From assembly GCA_029204225.1 (NCBI GenBank), contig CM055100.1:9066713-9130712 (forward strand): a stretch of DNA of 64,000 nucleotides, read 5' to 3'. The translations under genes were made by a program, and so were the position numbers. This DNA comes from Diphasiastrum complanatum. Taxonomy: Eukaryota > Streptophyta > Lycopodiopsida > Lycopodiales > Lycopodiaceae. Shown here one piece after another: positions 43,349 through 55,381 of the stretch. A model generated the notes under the pieces. The model was not told where the DNA came from. It searched no databases and saw only the letters and a list, made by a program, of their open reading frames with translations. Numbering within the stretch: position 1 is the first letter of the stretch; each line of letters starts with the position of its first letter.

Positions 43349-46300
43349 ATAATATCAAGCTAAATTAAGAATTTTTGTAAAATATTTTTTGTTATTTCTT
43401 ATATAAAGTTGATTAAATCAGTAGGTGACCGGCACAGATTTGGCCTGTATAGCCCATGCCGAAGGGTCCCATCTCGCCCAAAAAGAATTACCGAGTTTTG
43501 AAAATAAATTAGCCTTAGAATTGGCTATAAAGTTTTCGTTTCGGCTGATTACGCCATATTTCATCTATATAACCTCGGGTTTATATAAAGATACTTGAAA
43601 TTTTGCAAGACAACCTTTTCCATGAAACCCAAAAAAAAATCTGAGACCGAAGAAGTTGAAAAGAATCGACATCAACTTGGTACCAGCAAATTCCGTACAA
43701 ATCACTGACACAATTGATCAAGGGGCTGAACCAAAAATCCTAGCAAAGAAACACCCAAAATAATATTGAGATTTAAGGATAGGACCTTGAAAAACAAAGT
43801 GTAGCCTTCCAGAGATAGCGACAGCCTTAAAGGAGTATGACTTATCAAAAACACAATGGTACATTTCAACTTGAAAAGTGAAAAGAAAAATGAAAAGTCT
43901 CATCTTTATTGTTGCCTAAAAGACAAGGGGAGACCACTACCTTAAAGATCTTTGACCAAAGTACAAGAGGCCTAACCTTTAAGTTTACACTTGTTCTGAG
44001 TTAAAGTAATCAAGAAAGGGGATGAATCTACTCAAATTTTTTGGCGGGTCGAAAGGACAAGGGACCATCTAGCATTTCTAGGTATTTCTTTTCTCAAAGC
44101 GATGTTCATTGTCGTGTTTATCATAACTTGATGATTAGCAATATCATTAGTGAAATTGTCGGGTCGTTGTATGCTTTGGAATGGTCTTCTTGAAGATTGC
44201 ATGAAGAACCGTAAGTTGTGTGATCTTTCATAAATCCATGACTTGGAAAGTATTTCTTGAAGTTAAGCATGAGATGTTTGTAATGGGAGAGCTAGATTGA
44301 GAGTATATCTTGAGTTGAACTATATGAAAGGCTCTTTTCACTTTCTAGGTGTGAATCGTCAAATCGAAGTTGTCATTGAGCATAGAGTTTGCAAAAAGGA
44401 AAAGTTATATCTTGAATGTGTCTTCTTGTGCTAAACGCTTGATTCACCATCTATCCTTGGAATATAGGAGAAGAGTCTACACTCAACGTGGTTGGAATAC
44501 ACCACTATGAGCTAAAAATTAACCCACTTGCATACTTCGTCTAGTTCCACAGTGACCAGGATATCCCGTTGGAATACACGGTTCTTGGTCATTCACTATC
44601 AAACATCCAAAAATCGAGATGGCTTGGGGGTTGTACACCACACTGAAATCAAGTTTTCTTTGTCAAATTACTTGGAGAAAGAACTTATGTTTAGGAAGGA
44701 ATGTCCATAGTTATAAGAAAACCAAAAGAAAAACATAAATATGAATTCTTTTTACTAATAGCAATGCCAAATCAACAAAGACAAGAAAAAATGATCGTTG
44801 TCTTTGAGTGAGTCTTGATAAATCCTTCACTTATCGTTTGAATATACAAAGTATCGGTCTTTAGGAACTGACATACAATACTTTGTATAAAGAGATAGAA
44901 TATGAGATATAAAAACCTTCAAGTTCGAAGAACTATCTTGAATAAAGACATCCTTAAAGAAATGGACTGAGTCTAGAATTCCCCTAAAGAGATGTTTCGG
45001 TTGAATCTTCCATTGGGACCGGACATACCCTATGTTAGTACATCACACTTAAACATCAGGATAATGATGGGATTAAAGGTGATGTTTCAACAAAGGATAT
45101 ATCCATCATTCAAATCACATGCCTAGACGAAATCATGCAGCTTTAGAGCCATGTATCTTACATATCCGGCAAGATGTTTTGTCCCAATCCTCCGCTATGA
45201 CCTGACATCTCCTACACTAACACATCATACTTGAACATTGTCCTACTGATTGGGCTAAAAATCATGCACCGTCAACGAATTGTTTCACTCTTAGGAGCAA
45301 CAAGACTTGAAGAGATAATGGAATCTATAGAGCCATGCATTATGCCCAATCCTAGATTTCAGTGCATCACAAAACATTTGTGTCTTGATCCTTATCTAGG
45401 CATCCTATCATGATCCAAGAGAAAGTATTTCTATCATCACCCTTCAGTCGATACTCAATCTATTGTACACGTGTTATTCTTCCATAACTTGGGGAAGAAC
45501 TCTTGCCTTGAAAAATACCACTACATGAGTCTCGATGAAGGCATCTACAGTATAAGCTTTAATTCGTGGGAATTCATTTTGTGTCTCAATCTAATATAGT
45601 GGTTTGGACTTAATTTGTTTTAGAAAAATAATGGATATTTCTTTGTTTCTTTGAGACTTGTGATTTGAACTAAGACATGTTGCATAAGTATGTAAAGTTC
45701 TGGCCAATTTGCTTTACTATATCCTCTATGTAAGAGGTTATGAGACAAACTCGTAGGAGTTGTCTTATGCAGATATGTGCTCTCAAGATTTTTCATGCTT
45801 TTTTGAATCTTCTTGATCTCTACAATGCTTAGTTGGACTTAAACTTCAAGCTTGGATATACATTTTACTCTTTATGTTATCCTTTTAAAATTTCTCTTGT
45901 AAAGATTCACAACAAAATATGCTAGGAAAAGCCATGTATTATACATGATCTTGGTGATGATGAACTGATGCAAAAGAATAATGTGGAAACTTTTGATATT
46001 GGAGATGTGAGGATGTAGGAGAATTGTGGAATTTGTTACAGACTGGATAGTTTGGAGACAAGTTGATTTCTTCTTTTCTAGGGTGACGCAAGAATGTAAT
46101 TACTAAATTGGTGTGGCATCATGTTGTCATTGGGGTTCTGTAATCTCAGCAAGGATAGTATCAACAAGAGTGTGTCAGCTCATGAACCCATAAAGAGTAG
46201 ATAAAAGAACATCAATTGTACAAATTTGTTTGGCTCAAAAATGAGATATCAAAATTATCAAAATCAAATGCTTGCTATAAAGTATCGGTAGGGTATTTTT

Positions 46301-47170
46301 CAAAGAAGTATTATCTAAGGATCACTACAAAGCTTATATCTTCATACTCATCTACTAGGAAGGCAGGGTCATTGACGATGCTATTGATTCGATTCCCTTC
46401 GTTTTGCTTTTGAGGCATTACTTGCATAGTGGCCTGTTTGCTTCTAGGAGCCGCCTGTAGCTTTCTTGGCAAGAGCTATTCTCCTCTTTCAAAATCTTTG
46501 TTTCTTTCTTGGTTGAAATTGGTACTCGATAGCAAGCCTTCTTTTCCACTTCCTTTTGGCACAAGAGCTAAACTTTGTAGGCTCATCATGGCACCCATAG
46601 TTGTGAGTGGCCAAGTTCCTACTATATAGAGATGTTGCAAACTATTAAATGTTAGTTTAGCCGTCTTTTTTGAGATCATAAAACTTGAATTGCTTTATTA
46701 ATAATCTATTGTATTCTTGTGAAAGATAACGAAGATAGAATAATCTCTTTATATATTCAAAATACTAAAAATCAAGAGCTAGTGGTAGAAAAGTAGCAGA
46801 ATGTTGGAACTTTACATTTACCATTTAGACTTTTGATACAACAAGCTTTTAGTCTCTTAGGTAGATATCATTCCAAAAGTCTAGTTCTTCAACTTCTTTT
46901 GATCATAATTCATAGCACGTAAATCAGTTTATATCAAGTAAATTGTAGATACATTTTCTTTTGGAAGTTGTTAAATCTTTGAAAGACAAACGGTCTTTTT
47001 CAATGCATGAAAAGATTTTTGAAAAAACCTTAGCTCATTTAAAGAAATTCCAGCTCACATTTTTGTCTTCACGTTCTCCTTATTCTATTCTAGTTTGTTT
47101 CTAATTTACTTGTACATTTCTCTTACATAAAAGAGATTGTTTTACTACTGAGGTTTTTGGAGCTCAAACG
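43349..47170. other. Unassigned intergenic sequence
   Basis: 3.8 kb without a recognisable gene or transposon domain. 43540-43600 has TATA-like runs. A loosely repeated text around 45020-45110 and 45195-45290 (ACATCACACTTAAACAT / ACATCATACTTGAACAT) suggests an old duplication. Open frames at 46216-46680 on either strand have no domain I recognise. Confidence 0.4.
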
Positions 47171-47456
47171 CTAAGTGGAAATTATCAACAATATCACCCT
47201 TTTACCAAGTTGGTTCACCTATGACATGTTACAAAAAAATGTGGAGCCCCAATAGGGGTGACACATAAACACTAGTGGAAATTACCACCACACCCTTTTA
47301 CCAAGTTGGTTAACCTATGACATGTTACAAAACATGTGGAGCCCCAATAGGGGTGACACAAACACTAGTGGAAATTACCACCAATATCACCCTTTTACCA
47401 AGTCAATTCACCTATGACATATAACAAAACATGTGGAGCCCCAATAAGGGTGACAC
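47171..47456. repeat. Three-copy tandem repeat, 93-100 bp unit
   Basis: Units start at 47171, 47271 and 47364. Each contains GTGGAAATTA, CACCCTTTTACCAAGT, CACCTATGACATG and GGAGCCCCAATAGGGGTGACAC (palindromic core CCCCAATAGGGG). Copies 2 and 3 are the more alike; copy 2 lacks a few bases. Confidence 0.9.
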
Positions 47457-48336
47457 ATATGTACAAATACATGTGGTATCTATCATCTCTCATGAAGACT
47501 TCCAAATATTGTTTGGAAAGGATGGGCCCATTTTTGCTCCCAATTTCTATGTTTTAAAATACACAATTTAATTTTCCAACCTTTCAAATTTCTTTCCACT
47601 AAAAGGAGGCCATATTTTAATCAATGGGGGGACACAAATATATCTATCTATACATCTATAAATAAATAGACAAATAGATAGATGGAGGGAGTGAGGCGAA
47701 GAGAAGTATCTCCCTCACGTTGTCAACAAGATAAAATAAGAGAGGTCTGTCTTTTTACTATATTTTTTGAAAAACAATCCACATCATAAAACTTTCATCC
47801 AAGAATCTCAACATCTCGAAAGAGATGTACACCACCACTCGGTATGGCATTTGCAAGCTTCAATGCATGCCAAATGCATATTTGCATTTCAAATAAGTGC
47901 ACAAAAATTTGCAAAGTGTCAAGGGAAAAGTCAAACTAAAAATTCACCCTTCAACTTGAAAGGGAAACTCCAAAAGTTGAACTTCATGCTTTGCCGAAAT
48001 TAAAAGTTGATAATATATTTGATTTTGTGTTTAGAAAGGGTAAATCTTCTTGCAATTTTAAATTTTGAAGAATGCTCAGGTTAAATCTTTACAAACAAAA
48101 GAAGCCTTTCAATTTGAAAGTTTGGTGTGCATCATGTACTTAAAAAAATGAGAAGTAAATGAACTAATCAATTGAGGTTGCTGTTTTTTGCAAAAAAAAA
48201 AATGGCAATGCTTTGGTTGTTAACAAAAGGTGGCACATGCACACAAAAGGTTTTCAAAACATGTATGACCATTGCTATCATAGCATTCGTGTTTGATTGT
48301 GCAATTTTTATTAAAATTCAAAGTTTCACTTCTAGA
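47457..48336. other. Unassigned intergenic sequence
   Basis: Contains an inverted ATCT/AGAT microsatellite region (about 47640-47690, TATCTATCTATAC...ATAGATAGATGG). No gene recognised. Confidence 0.4.
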
Positions 48337-48448
48337 CATTCTCATCTTTGGAGCCACAACTACACTTACGTTGGGTCTTGCACTTTTTTTTTTATTAGTG
48401 TACAAACATTCTCAATTTTGGAACCACAATTACACTTACATGGGATCC
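48337..48448. repeat. Tandem duplication, 70-bp period
   Basis: ACATTCTCATCTTTGGAGCC (48337) and ACATTCTCAATTTTGGAACC (48407) each run about 42 bases into CTTACGTTGGGTC / CTTACATGGGATC. Two diverged copies. Confidence 0.8.
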
Positions 48449-48519
48449 GGTGTGTGGCAAGCCTTAACTTTTCCTTTGACAAAAAGCATGGAAGTATCCC
48501 AATTTTCATGACTCGCTGA

Positions 48520-48945
48520 AGGGCCTTCATTCCTAGAGATGAGTTGGTAGTAAAATTATGGGAGGGACAAGATGAATAGTAATTGGGCAATGTATGTTGA
48601 GATGATGTACTTATGAATAAGTGCTAAGGGGGAGGGAGAACCACATGAATATGAAGTAGATAGATAAAGATGATGTGGAGTTGTCCACGAATCCCAGACC
48701 TTCTAGCCTTATTCCCAAATAAAATGATTGTGCCATTATAACCAAAGATGAGCTAGTGATAAGAGAATGGGAGGACCAGATGGATAGGAAATGGGTCAAG
48801 ACCTTCTAGCCTTATTGGAGCACAACACTTATCCCAAATGAAATGACTGTGCCATTATCCCCAAAGATGAGCTAGAGATAAGAGAATGGGAGGACCAGAT
48901 GGATAGGAAATGGGTCAAGTATATCGAGATGGTCCATAAAAACAC
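48520..48945 (+). repeat. Repeated module, 2-3 copies, with a shared peptide
   Basis: Two closely similar units (about 48698-48797 and 48798-48918) each contain GACCTTCTAGCCTTATT, CCCAAATRAAATGA and AAAGATGAGCTAG..., ending GGATAGGAAATGGGTCAA. A third, more diverged unit is at about 48535-48600. All share a plus-strand frame reading PKDELxIREWEDQMDRKWVK (third: PRDELVVKLWEGQDE). Conservation of a frame across copies hints at decayed coding sequence, possibly repeated exons, but I do not recognise the protein. Confidence 0.65.
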
Positions 48946-49169
48946 CTTTTTCAAGCCTTCTTTTCCAAGAAGTTTAGAATAGTTGGAACTTCAAAAAATC
49001 TATTTCATTGAGATATTGTTAGGCCACTATAGTTCATTATGCAACTTTCATCTATGTTTAGGGCAACATATAGTACAATTATTTTTTTTGTCATTTACAA
49101 ATGAAACCCCATGGGCTTTTAAACATGTGAACATTAAAAATGACATAGATGTAATGTCAAAAAAGAGTG

Positions 49170-49590
49170 AACAAAGAATTTCACCTCTAATTTCTCTCCA
49201 TGTAAAAGCTTTTATGTTGCGCTTTTGAGCTATTTCACCTCTAATTTCTCACCATTCAAGCCCCTACACATGCACTATCTACACATGCACTATCAAGGGT
49301 TGTGCATGCATTGTTCCCAACATCATAGCCAAAGTTGGATAAGAGTGTCACATTGTCACTTTGGATAAGAGTGTTACTTGTGACAATGACGACACTTAAA
49401 ACCAAATTCAAGCCCCTAATCTCCCTTGTACTACCCAAACTTCTCCCCTACATCAAGGGCACTTAGAAGTGCACGTGCCTTGTTTGTACTACCCAAACTT
49501 CTCCCCTACATAAGGGCGCTTAGAAGTGCACGAGCATTGTTCATACACCACAGCCAATTGATACACCACAGCCAATTGGATAAGTGTTCC
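49170..49590. repeat. Cluster of short tandem duplications
   Basis: TTCACCTCTAATTTCT occurs at about 49180 and 49234; GCACTATC/TACACATGCACTATC at 49268-49290; TTGGATAAGAGTGT twice at 49334-49375; a 58-bp unit starting TTGTACTACCCAAACTTCTC at 49426 and 49484; ATACACCACAGCCAATTG twice at 49542-49577. The pattern is typical of slippage-prone intergenic DNA. Confidence 0.75.
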
Positions 49591-49599
49591 TTGTGGCCA

Positions 49600-50631
49600 C
49601 GAAGACTGAAGCTTCGAATCTAGATCCACTCATGACAGTGTGCCATACAAGGGAAAAAAGCAAAGTATAAAAGGATTTTAGTCACAGAGAAAATAGATCA
49701 ATGGGCTAATTTGGCAAAACTATTACCAAGAACCGTCTGTCATGACCTTTTTCCAGATGGGCAAATCTGGCTCGGACCTGGGCAACTCACCAACCTCAAG
49801 CTGATATCAAGTCACGAAACGGGAAGGTCACCAAAAAAATCCTCGCTCGTACAAGAAAAGGATTTCAGTATCTAGAAAGAAATAGGAAGAGCCATGAATC
49901 CCTTGTACAAACGTGAAAGGAGTTGTGATCCCAACCAAGAAAGAGCAAATCTAGCTTGTTTAGAAACGTTCTATATCTTCATTGATACACAAACAGGAAC
50001 AAAAGATCGGCTATCGCAAATCATAATCGCACTGAAATACATAAACCTTTGCTATATTAGCATTTTGAAACCTTACTCTACTCGATCATATCAGATTATG
50101 TAGTGTATAGCTCTTCAAGAAATATGTACATTCTGATTTTGTTCTCGACTGATTCGACATCAGTTGAGAGATCTTTCCTGATCATTGTGTGAACAAAGAA
50201 GGCCTGCATAATGCATCTTTTTTGGCATAAGGCTTTCAATTCTCATCAATGATCGTTTGAGATTACACTCTACATATGTTACACGAGTCTACAATCCTTC
50301 AAGCGTCGTTGCTTATCTCTCCACTCTTACAACAATTTACAAGTAGCTCGAGGCTGTATTAAGGGTGAAAACTGTCCGATCTTACAATACCTCTAACACG
50401 AGAGCAAGGTACTCTAGTGCATATAACATCCAGATCCTTTCAACACCGCTTGGATTTGGAGTTACCACGGGAAAGCCCGCATCAAGCATTTCCGGATAAC
50501 TTATAAACTCATATAACTCATCCGAGGAAAACTTGAAGGTGCTCATCCATGAGATCGCTGCGCATTAAAGAACCTTCACGGCCACATGCAAGCACACAAA
50601 ATAGCCTAAATCCGGACGAGGAACATTCTCC
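49600..50631. other. Downstream flank of the DRM1-type gene
   Basis: No second gene recognised. It should contain the 3' untranslated region and polyadenylation region of the minus-strand gene; no certain AATAAA was placed. Confidence 0.35.
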
Positions 50632-50659
50632 TCATCTGTCCAGAGCACTGATCACTACC
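50632..50659 (-). other. Possible alternative last exon of the DRM1-type gene
   Basis: The TGA after YDW overlaps a good donor (G/GTGAGC, intron starting 50781). An acceptor ATGCAG/G lies at 50660, preceded by a T-rich stretch. Splicing restores the Trp codon and adds VVISALDR before TGA at 50634-50632. Intron 122 bp. The tail does not match the usual LYSG...-type ending, so this is a candidate only. Confidence 0.4.
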
Positions 50660-50777
50660 CTGCATTGCATGAATCAAAATAACAGAGAATTCATTCCCAA
50701 GTTTCTTAAATAGGCACAGGACGGAATAAGTTTTGCAAAAGAGGTAAACAGCATCACTCTAGACGGTGCATGGTAGC

Positions 50778-51528
50778 TCACCAATCATAAACGGTGGGGG
50801 AATTTGGATGAGCCTCGCCAAACTTAGCTGAGCCCATCCGATCGATGGATTTGTTACTTCCAGGATGGAAGACACTTCTCCAAACGGTATCTCTTTCTCT
50901 AAACTCTGTGGTCCACGTAAATGGATCAGACCATTACCACTATAATCAAATTAATTTGCAACTTTAGTAGCCCAAAGAGCTATTAATTAATGATCATAAA
51001 CGCTTCCAACTGCAAGATGCACGAATTGAACAAGGACCATAACCAAGACTCAAAGAGGCATGAGAAACTAACGAGGAGAGGCCAAGGATGGCGAAAGAGG
51101 GGCGCTGGTGCCAGAGGGTGTAGACGGCAGCGACTCATCGGGGCCAAAGGATCTGAGTACAGGAGGCTTAAGAATGTCAATGCTTTGTGTAACTCGGCGT
51201 GCTTCATCTTGAGAGTACTGAAACTCCCCGCTCCTTCTCCTTTCATACATTAGCCTCCTATCTTCATCTGAGCACAAACAGCCACCATATGAGCACAAAT
51301 CCTACACAATTTCTCAAGAAAAGCCTCATTTCTAGATCTAGAAAATTTGAACAGATAACTACAAATGCGAGCTCTGGCAGTTCCTAAAATATATAAAGGA
51401 AGCACAAACTCACCAAACCCGGAAGCATCAACATCCAAAGACAATTTATCTTTTCTGAGCCTGCCAAGGCCCTTATCGGGCTGTGGACCTGCAAGAACAT
51501 CGTCCCAGAGCTTATCTAGAAGCCCCAT
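50778..51528 (-). CDS. DRM1: Dormancy/auxin-repressed family protein (DRM1/ARP type), spliced
   Basis: Three coding exons: 51528-51414, 51267-51073 and 50905-50778, with introns of 146 and 167 bp. Donor GTGAGT at 51413 with acceptor CAG at 51268; donor GTTAGT at 51072 with acceptor CAG at 50906. Phases match exactly and give 145 residues. The start [20 protein letters not shown], followed by LGRLRK, is the family hallmark. The middle has SIDILKPP and a Ser/Pro/Thr-rich [17 protein letters not shown]. The C-terminal block [14 protein letters not shown] and PNSPTVYDW is likewise diagnostic. Family members are small, largely disordered plant proteins induced in dormant tissue and repressed by auxin; the biochemical role is not settled. 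Family proteins normally continue a dozen residues after YDW; here TGA follows at once unless a third intron is spliced. This is the only confident host gene in the window. Confidence 0.93.
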
Positions 51529-52655
51529 CTTCACAATGCTCCAATTCACAAGAAAAGCCTCAGAAAAATCAACCACCCAGTTGAAATCGCCTGTGATCTC
51601 CCCAGATCTACGTCTTCAGAGCTGTTCTTGCTCTCCAAAATGACACGAAAGCAGCAGATGCTCAATGAAGCCGAGCTATGGCGAACAAAGGTCTGGAAGA
51701 AGGGAAGCTTTTCTCCCTTTAAAGGGCACATTCTTAACTAGAGTCACGGGAACTAACCGTGGCTAGTTAACACTGACCACCCCTTGAACTTTATAATGTA
51801 TCATCGGTGCCGTTGAATACACAAGGCCTTAATCCAACGGTCATCACTGAGGGCCTACTTTCGTGTCATTTGCAGAGAACACAGCTCCATCTCTACCGTC
51901 CATTTACAAATATCTGATCCAACGATCTTCAGTCTGCTAATAGGACCTCATCGTCACCGTCAAAAGTGTGCTCATTCAATCCAACGGACAGCATTGGGAG
52001 GCTGCAGGAGTCCTAGGAGAATACAGTACGGTGTATCCTGTAGCTATGTACGATGCTCTGTATACGGTGTATTCTCTTGCCATATACGATGTGATGTCCT
52101 TTCCCTGCTGAAGCTTATCCAGGAATCGGAATTTTTGACCGTCAACAACCGAAGATGAAATCGGAGCCGTTGCATCTTGTGAAAGATTCGGCACCGGTCC
52201 TAACCGGTAGTCCGGTACCGTGCTGGCCCACAGCCCAAGGACGATTGGCATGTTCAGAAAAAAAGGACACGCGTCAGTGGAGCCATTAACGGGGCCCGCC
52301 GGCCATTAAGGCTTTTCTTTTTGGCAGACGTTGAACCTTCAAAGCCGTGAAAAGTAAACTCCGGTCAACTCGTTAGGATGTGTCACTCCATTATTTGAAA
52401 GCTTTTTATCCCGATTCAGAACTTCCCATTACAAGAGCACTTTGGGACTTCCCCGTGGCCAAGAATCAAGGATGTGTTCCCTCCATGAGTCTCCATCTTA
52501 AGTCCCATGGAAACTTCGAAGGCTTCTTCCAATGACTATCGGTTTAAAGGGCCCTTTCATTCACCCTCTAAAACCACTACTCATCGGAATAATGAATTTG
52601 GTCTCGTTTCAGTGGAAGCTTTCGCTCCATGAGGTCGTGTTTTAAGACTTCATCT
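51529..52655 (-). promoter_or_regulatory. Upstream region of the DRM1-type gene
   Basis: A minus-strand TATAAAG at 51795-51789, about 260 bases from the ATG, is the best TATA candidate. Plus-strand (A/G)ATCCAACGG-type motifs occur at 51831, 51916 (variant) and 51977, with CCGTTGAAT at 51810. TACGGTGTAT(T/C)CT is repeated at 52027 and 52058 with ATACGATG nearby. The region is G+C-richer than the transposon tracts. No experimental regulatory meaning can be read from this. Confidence 0.4.
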
Positions 52656-53600
52656 TTTCACACACACTGAGATGGTGTATCGTGGTTAAGTTGGGGTCAC
52701 TCATCTAGGTTTGATTCTTTGTCTCCTCACAAGTTGATAATACCAAGAAGTATTATAAGTCTTCTTCTCCTTCTTTATCTTCTCACACATGGTGAGTGGT
52801 GTATCATGGATAAGTTGGGAGTTACTCATCTAGGTTTGACTTTTTGTCTCCTCACAAATTGATAATTACCAAGAAGTATTGTAAGTCTTCTTCTCCTTCT
52901 TTATCTTCTCACACATGGTGAGTGGTGTATCATGGTTAAGTTGGGGTTACTCATCTAGGTTTGATTCTTTGTCTCCTCACAAATTGATAATTACCAAGAA
53001 GTATTCTAAGTCTTTTTCTCCTTCTTTATCTTCTCACACATGGTGATGGTGTATCATGGTTAAGTTGGGGTTTTTCATCTAGGTTTGATTCTTTGTCTGA
53101 TAATTACCAAGACTTACTGTAAGTCGTCTTCTCCTTCTTTATCTTCTCACGCATGGTGAGGAATGTATGTTATTCGAATTGCGCTTGCCCAACCATATTT
53201 CACGAGTTGATAACACCGAGAAAAGTACTATGAGCCTTTTCCTTCTCCTTTCGTCTTCTCATACATGAGTTGGTGTATAGTGCTTGAATTGGGCTTGCCC
53301 ACCTAGGTTAGATTCTTTGTGTCCCCACAGGTTGATAATACCAAGAAGTACCATGCGCATTCTTTTCCCTTCATCTTCCAACACATGGTGAGTTGGTGTA
53401 GTGACGTATCATGCTTGTTTGCCCACTCAAGTTTGATTCTTTGTGATAACTCATGTTAAAAATACCAAGAAGCCTCCTCTTTCTCCATCTTCCTGCACAT
53501 GGTGAGTTGGTGTACTATGCTTGAGTCTTGGCTCATCCACCCAAATTCAATTCTTTGTGATCTGATGGATTGATAATACCAAAAAACACTATGGCCAAGC
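52656..53600. repeat. Eight-copy minisatellite, 112-126 bp unit
   Basis: The anchor TCTCACACATGGTGAGTGG recurs at about 52656, 52781, 52907, 53032, 53145, 53257, 53377 and 53491. Units include TGGTGTATCATGGTTAAGTTGGG, CATCTAGGTTTGATTCTTTG and GATAATACCAAGAAGTA followed by CTTCTCCTTC. Copies 2-4 are almost identical at 125-126 bp; spacing falls to 112-120 bp and similarity drops rightward. Confidence 0.92.
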
Positions 53601-53896
53601 TAGTCCGATATGTTTTGACTCATATAACATAAGTCTAAGTATAACCAAGACACCTAAAGCCACGTATCAACACCTAAACCCAACATGTCGTTTTTTTGAA
53701 GAGTTGATCATTATTAAGAATTGCAGATATAGGTCTGTTGATACCTATGTGTATGAGTGTTGGGTGGGTATCAAAAAAAAGTTGATACTAATCAAATATT
53801 GAATTTGGAAAAAAATTAAGTTGTTTTACATTGGTCGAGTAATGAATATTAGCATGGTTTACAAGTTGCTTGCATACTAGTCCTGCAAAAAAGATA
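53601..53896. other. Unassigned
   Basis: No gene recognised. AAGACACCTAAAGCCACGTATCAACACCTAAACCC at about 53648 has a short internal repetition (CACCTAAA twice). Confidence 0.3.
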
Positions 53897-54232
53897 TCAA
53901 CTCAAGTACAAATGTATGTTGAAAGTCATATACTCTCGAGAAGCCTTGGAGTTATACAGTTCATCACTAGATCTATAATTTCCTACTAGGATCTCATGCC
54001 ATATGCTACCAAAATAAACATTTCCATAAAGATCTCGACAAGATAGATACAAAGTAGATTGGATGTCAACAAAGCATAATGATTGACCTCTCCAACAAAG
54101 CACAATACACGATAGCTTATAGAAATCAAACTCAAATTCTTCTACTGAGTCAAATCTCTTGGGTACAAACATACTTAAGGGATCTTTTATTAGATGTGGT
54201 GTTGCATAAATTTGTCTACAATAGTGTTGCAA
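53897..54232 (-). pseudogene. Gypsy pol fragment (RNase H-integrase linker)
   Basis: Minus-strand DIQSTLYLSCRDLYGNVYFGSIW with EILVG and SDELYNS lines up with KIQSKLYLSLRDLCKTDRYFGRIW in the chromovirus linker at about 22090-22180. The upstream part of the 112-codon frame is not recognisable. A short remnant of a related chromovirus. Confidence 0.6.
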
Positions 54233-55083
54233 CTAAATCTTACCATATAATGTGTTATGTGATCTCCTTCCCATGCACTTTGAACTGCATCCACAAATTC
54301 ATTGGTTGTTTTTAGTATCATTTGGATATCAGTGTTTGAAAATTATTATGACGATACTTCGACATTTTTGTCGGTCCTGAATGCTAAAAGTTGGTTAGCC
54401 AATTGAACACATTCTGTCTAGCTCCGATGGGTTTGGTTTTCTCTATTGTCAGAATTTGATTTTCGTGTTGTGATTTGAAAGGGCAAACAACACTACTGAT
54501 CCCCCAACTTAGAGTTTCAATCTGCATTTTTGTTACTTTGCTTTTCAAGTTTTTGTTTGCAATTTTGTTTGTTGGAAGAGACAGTTAAAAAACGAAAAAG
54601 AAAAAGAAAAAATAAAGAAATGGAAAAAAAAAAAAAGAATGACGATGAGCAAAAGTCAGAAAAGTCATCAGAATGGATAATCAGAAAAAAAAAATATTTT
54701 CAAGAAAAAGAAGAAGGAAAACATTTTCAGGAAAACGATGAAGGAAAATATTTTCAAAAATATAGAATATTTTTTTCAACTAAAAAATGAGTAAAAAATC
54801 ACTTGTAGAGCTAAATTTTGATTCAAATAGTCAAACCAACCCTCACCAATCTCACAAATAATCCTGCATAGTGTTTTTTTAGCTACACTGAGGTAGGCGA
54901 AGGTTAGTTTGTAGGAAAAATATCAAAATTGCTTATAGGTGAGAGTTCACCTCTATGCCATTTTAGGAATCTTCGTTGAGCATCAAGGAGTCATTCATCT
55001 AGAGGACTCTTTCTCTTGAGAATGATATAATGCCACTCGCTAATACTGAACGGGTGGTGGATTGACTGCAACTTGCTAAGCCT
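54233..55083 (+). mobile_element. Tat-like spacer remnant with purine-rich tract
   Basis: 54565-54790 is an A/G-rich run (lysine/glutamate-rich in one frame, with a repeated EEGKHFQEND / DEGKYFQK pattern) ending like 13770-13810. It corresponds to the pol/extra-gene spacer of the Tat-like family. GGCGAAGGTT occurs at 54896-54905 and ATCTTCGTTGAG at 54970. Open frames here are low-complexity artefacts. Confidence 0.55.
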
Positions 55084-55381
55084 TTGCTCAAGCAATTGAG
55101 CATTCATGCTACTTTTTTCAACAATAAAATCAATTTGGATGTTATAGTCGATGCCTTTGGTACGTGGAACGAGCTTAAAGGCAAGTTTTATGTCCAGTAC
55201 CAAGGCATAGCTCACAAGGTGCGCGTCATTGAGGCCACCCTTGTTGCCATAGGAATAGTTTCAGACATCAATCCTAATCTCTCTCACAAAGTGGCTCAAT
55301 CAGTTATTTAGCCATTCCTAGACATTCGCAACCCTCAATTGTAGACAAATGATGGCTATATCATCGAGGCCATAAGAGATT
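55084..55381 (+). pseudogene. N-terminal fragment of the Tat-like extra gene
   Basis: NKINLDVIVDAFGTWNELKG, KFYVQYQGIAHKVRVIEATL and VAIGI parallel INMDFITLAFSTWKEE, KFYINFQGATHKVRVTEAAL and AAIGI in the minus-strand copy. After a stop it continues PFLDIRN and TNDGYIIEAIRDL (compare PYIDLTN, TNDGYLLEAI). It is cut at 55381 by the copia LTR. It confirms that the extra gene is a family-wide feature. Confidence 0.8.

Noticed and set aside
46216-46680. Overlapping frames on both strands with hydrophobic or basic peptides
   Set aside because: No recognisable domain, no splice logic and no homologue in the window.
52656-53600. Possible CRISPR-like regular repeats
   Set aside because: Units are 112-126 bp, contiguous and without unique spacers, in plant nuclear DNA; this is a minisatellite.
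54530-54790. Lysine/glutamate-rich 86-codon frame
   Set aside because: A purine-rich spacer that recurs as non-coding sequence after integrase in other copies of the family.
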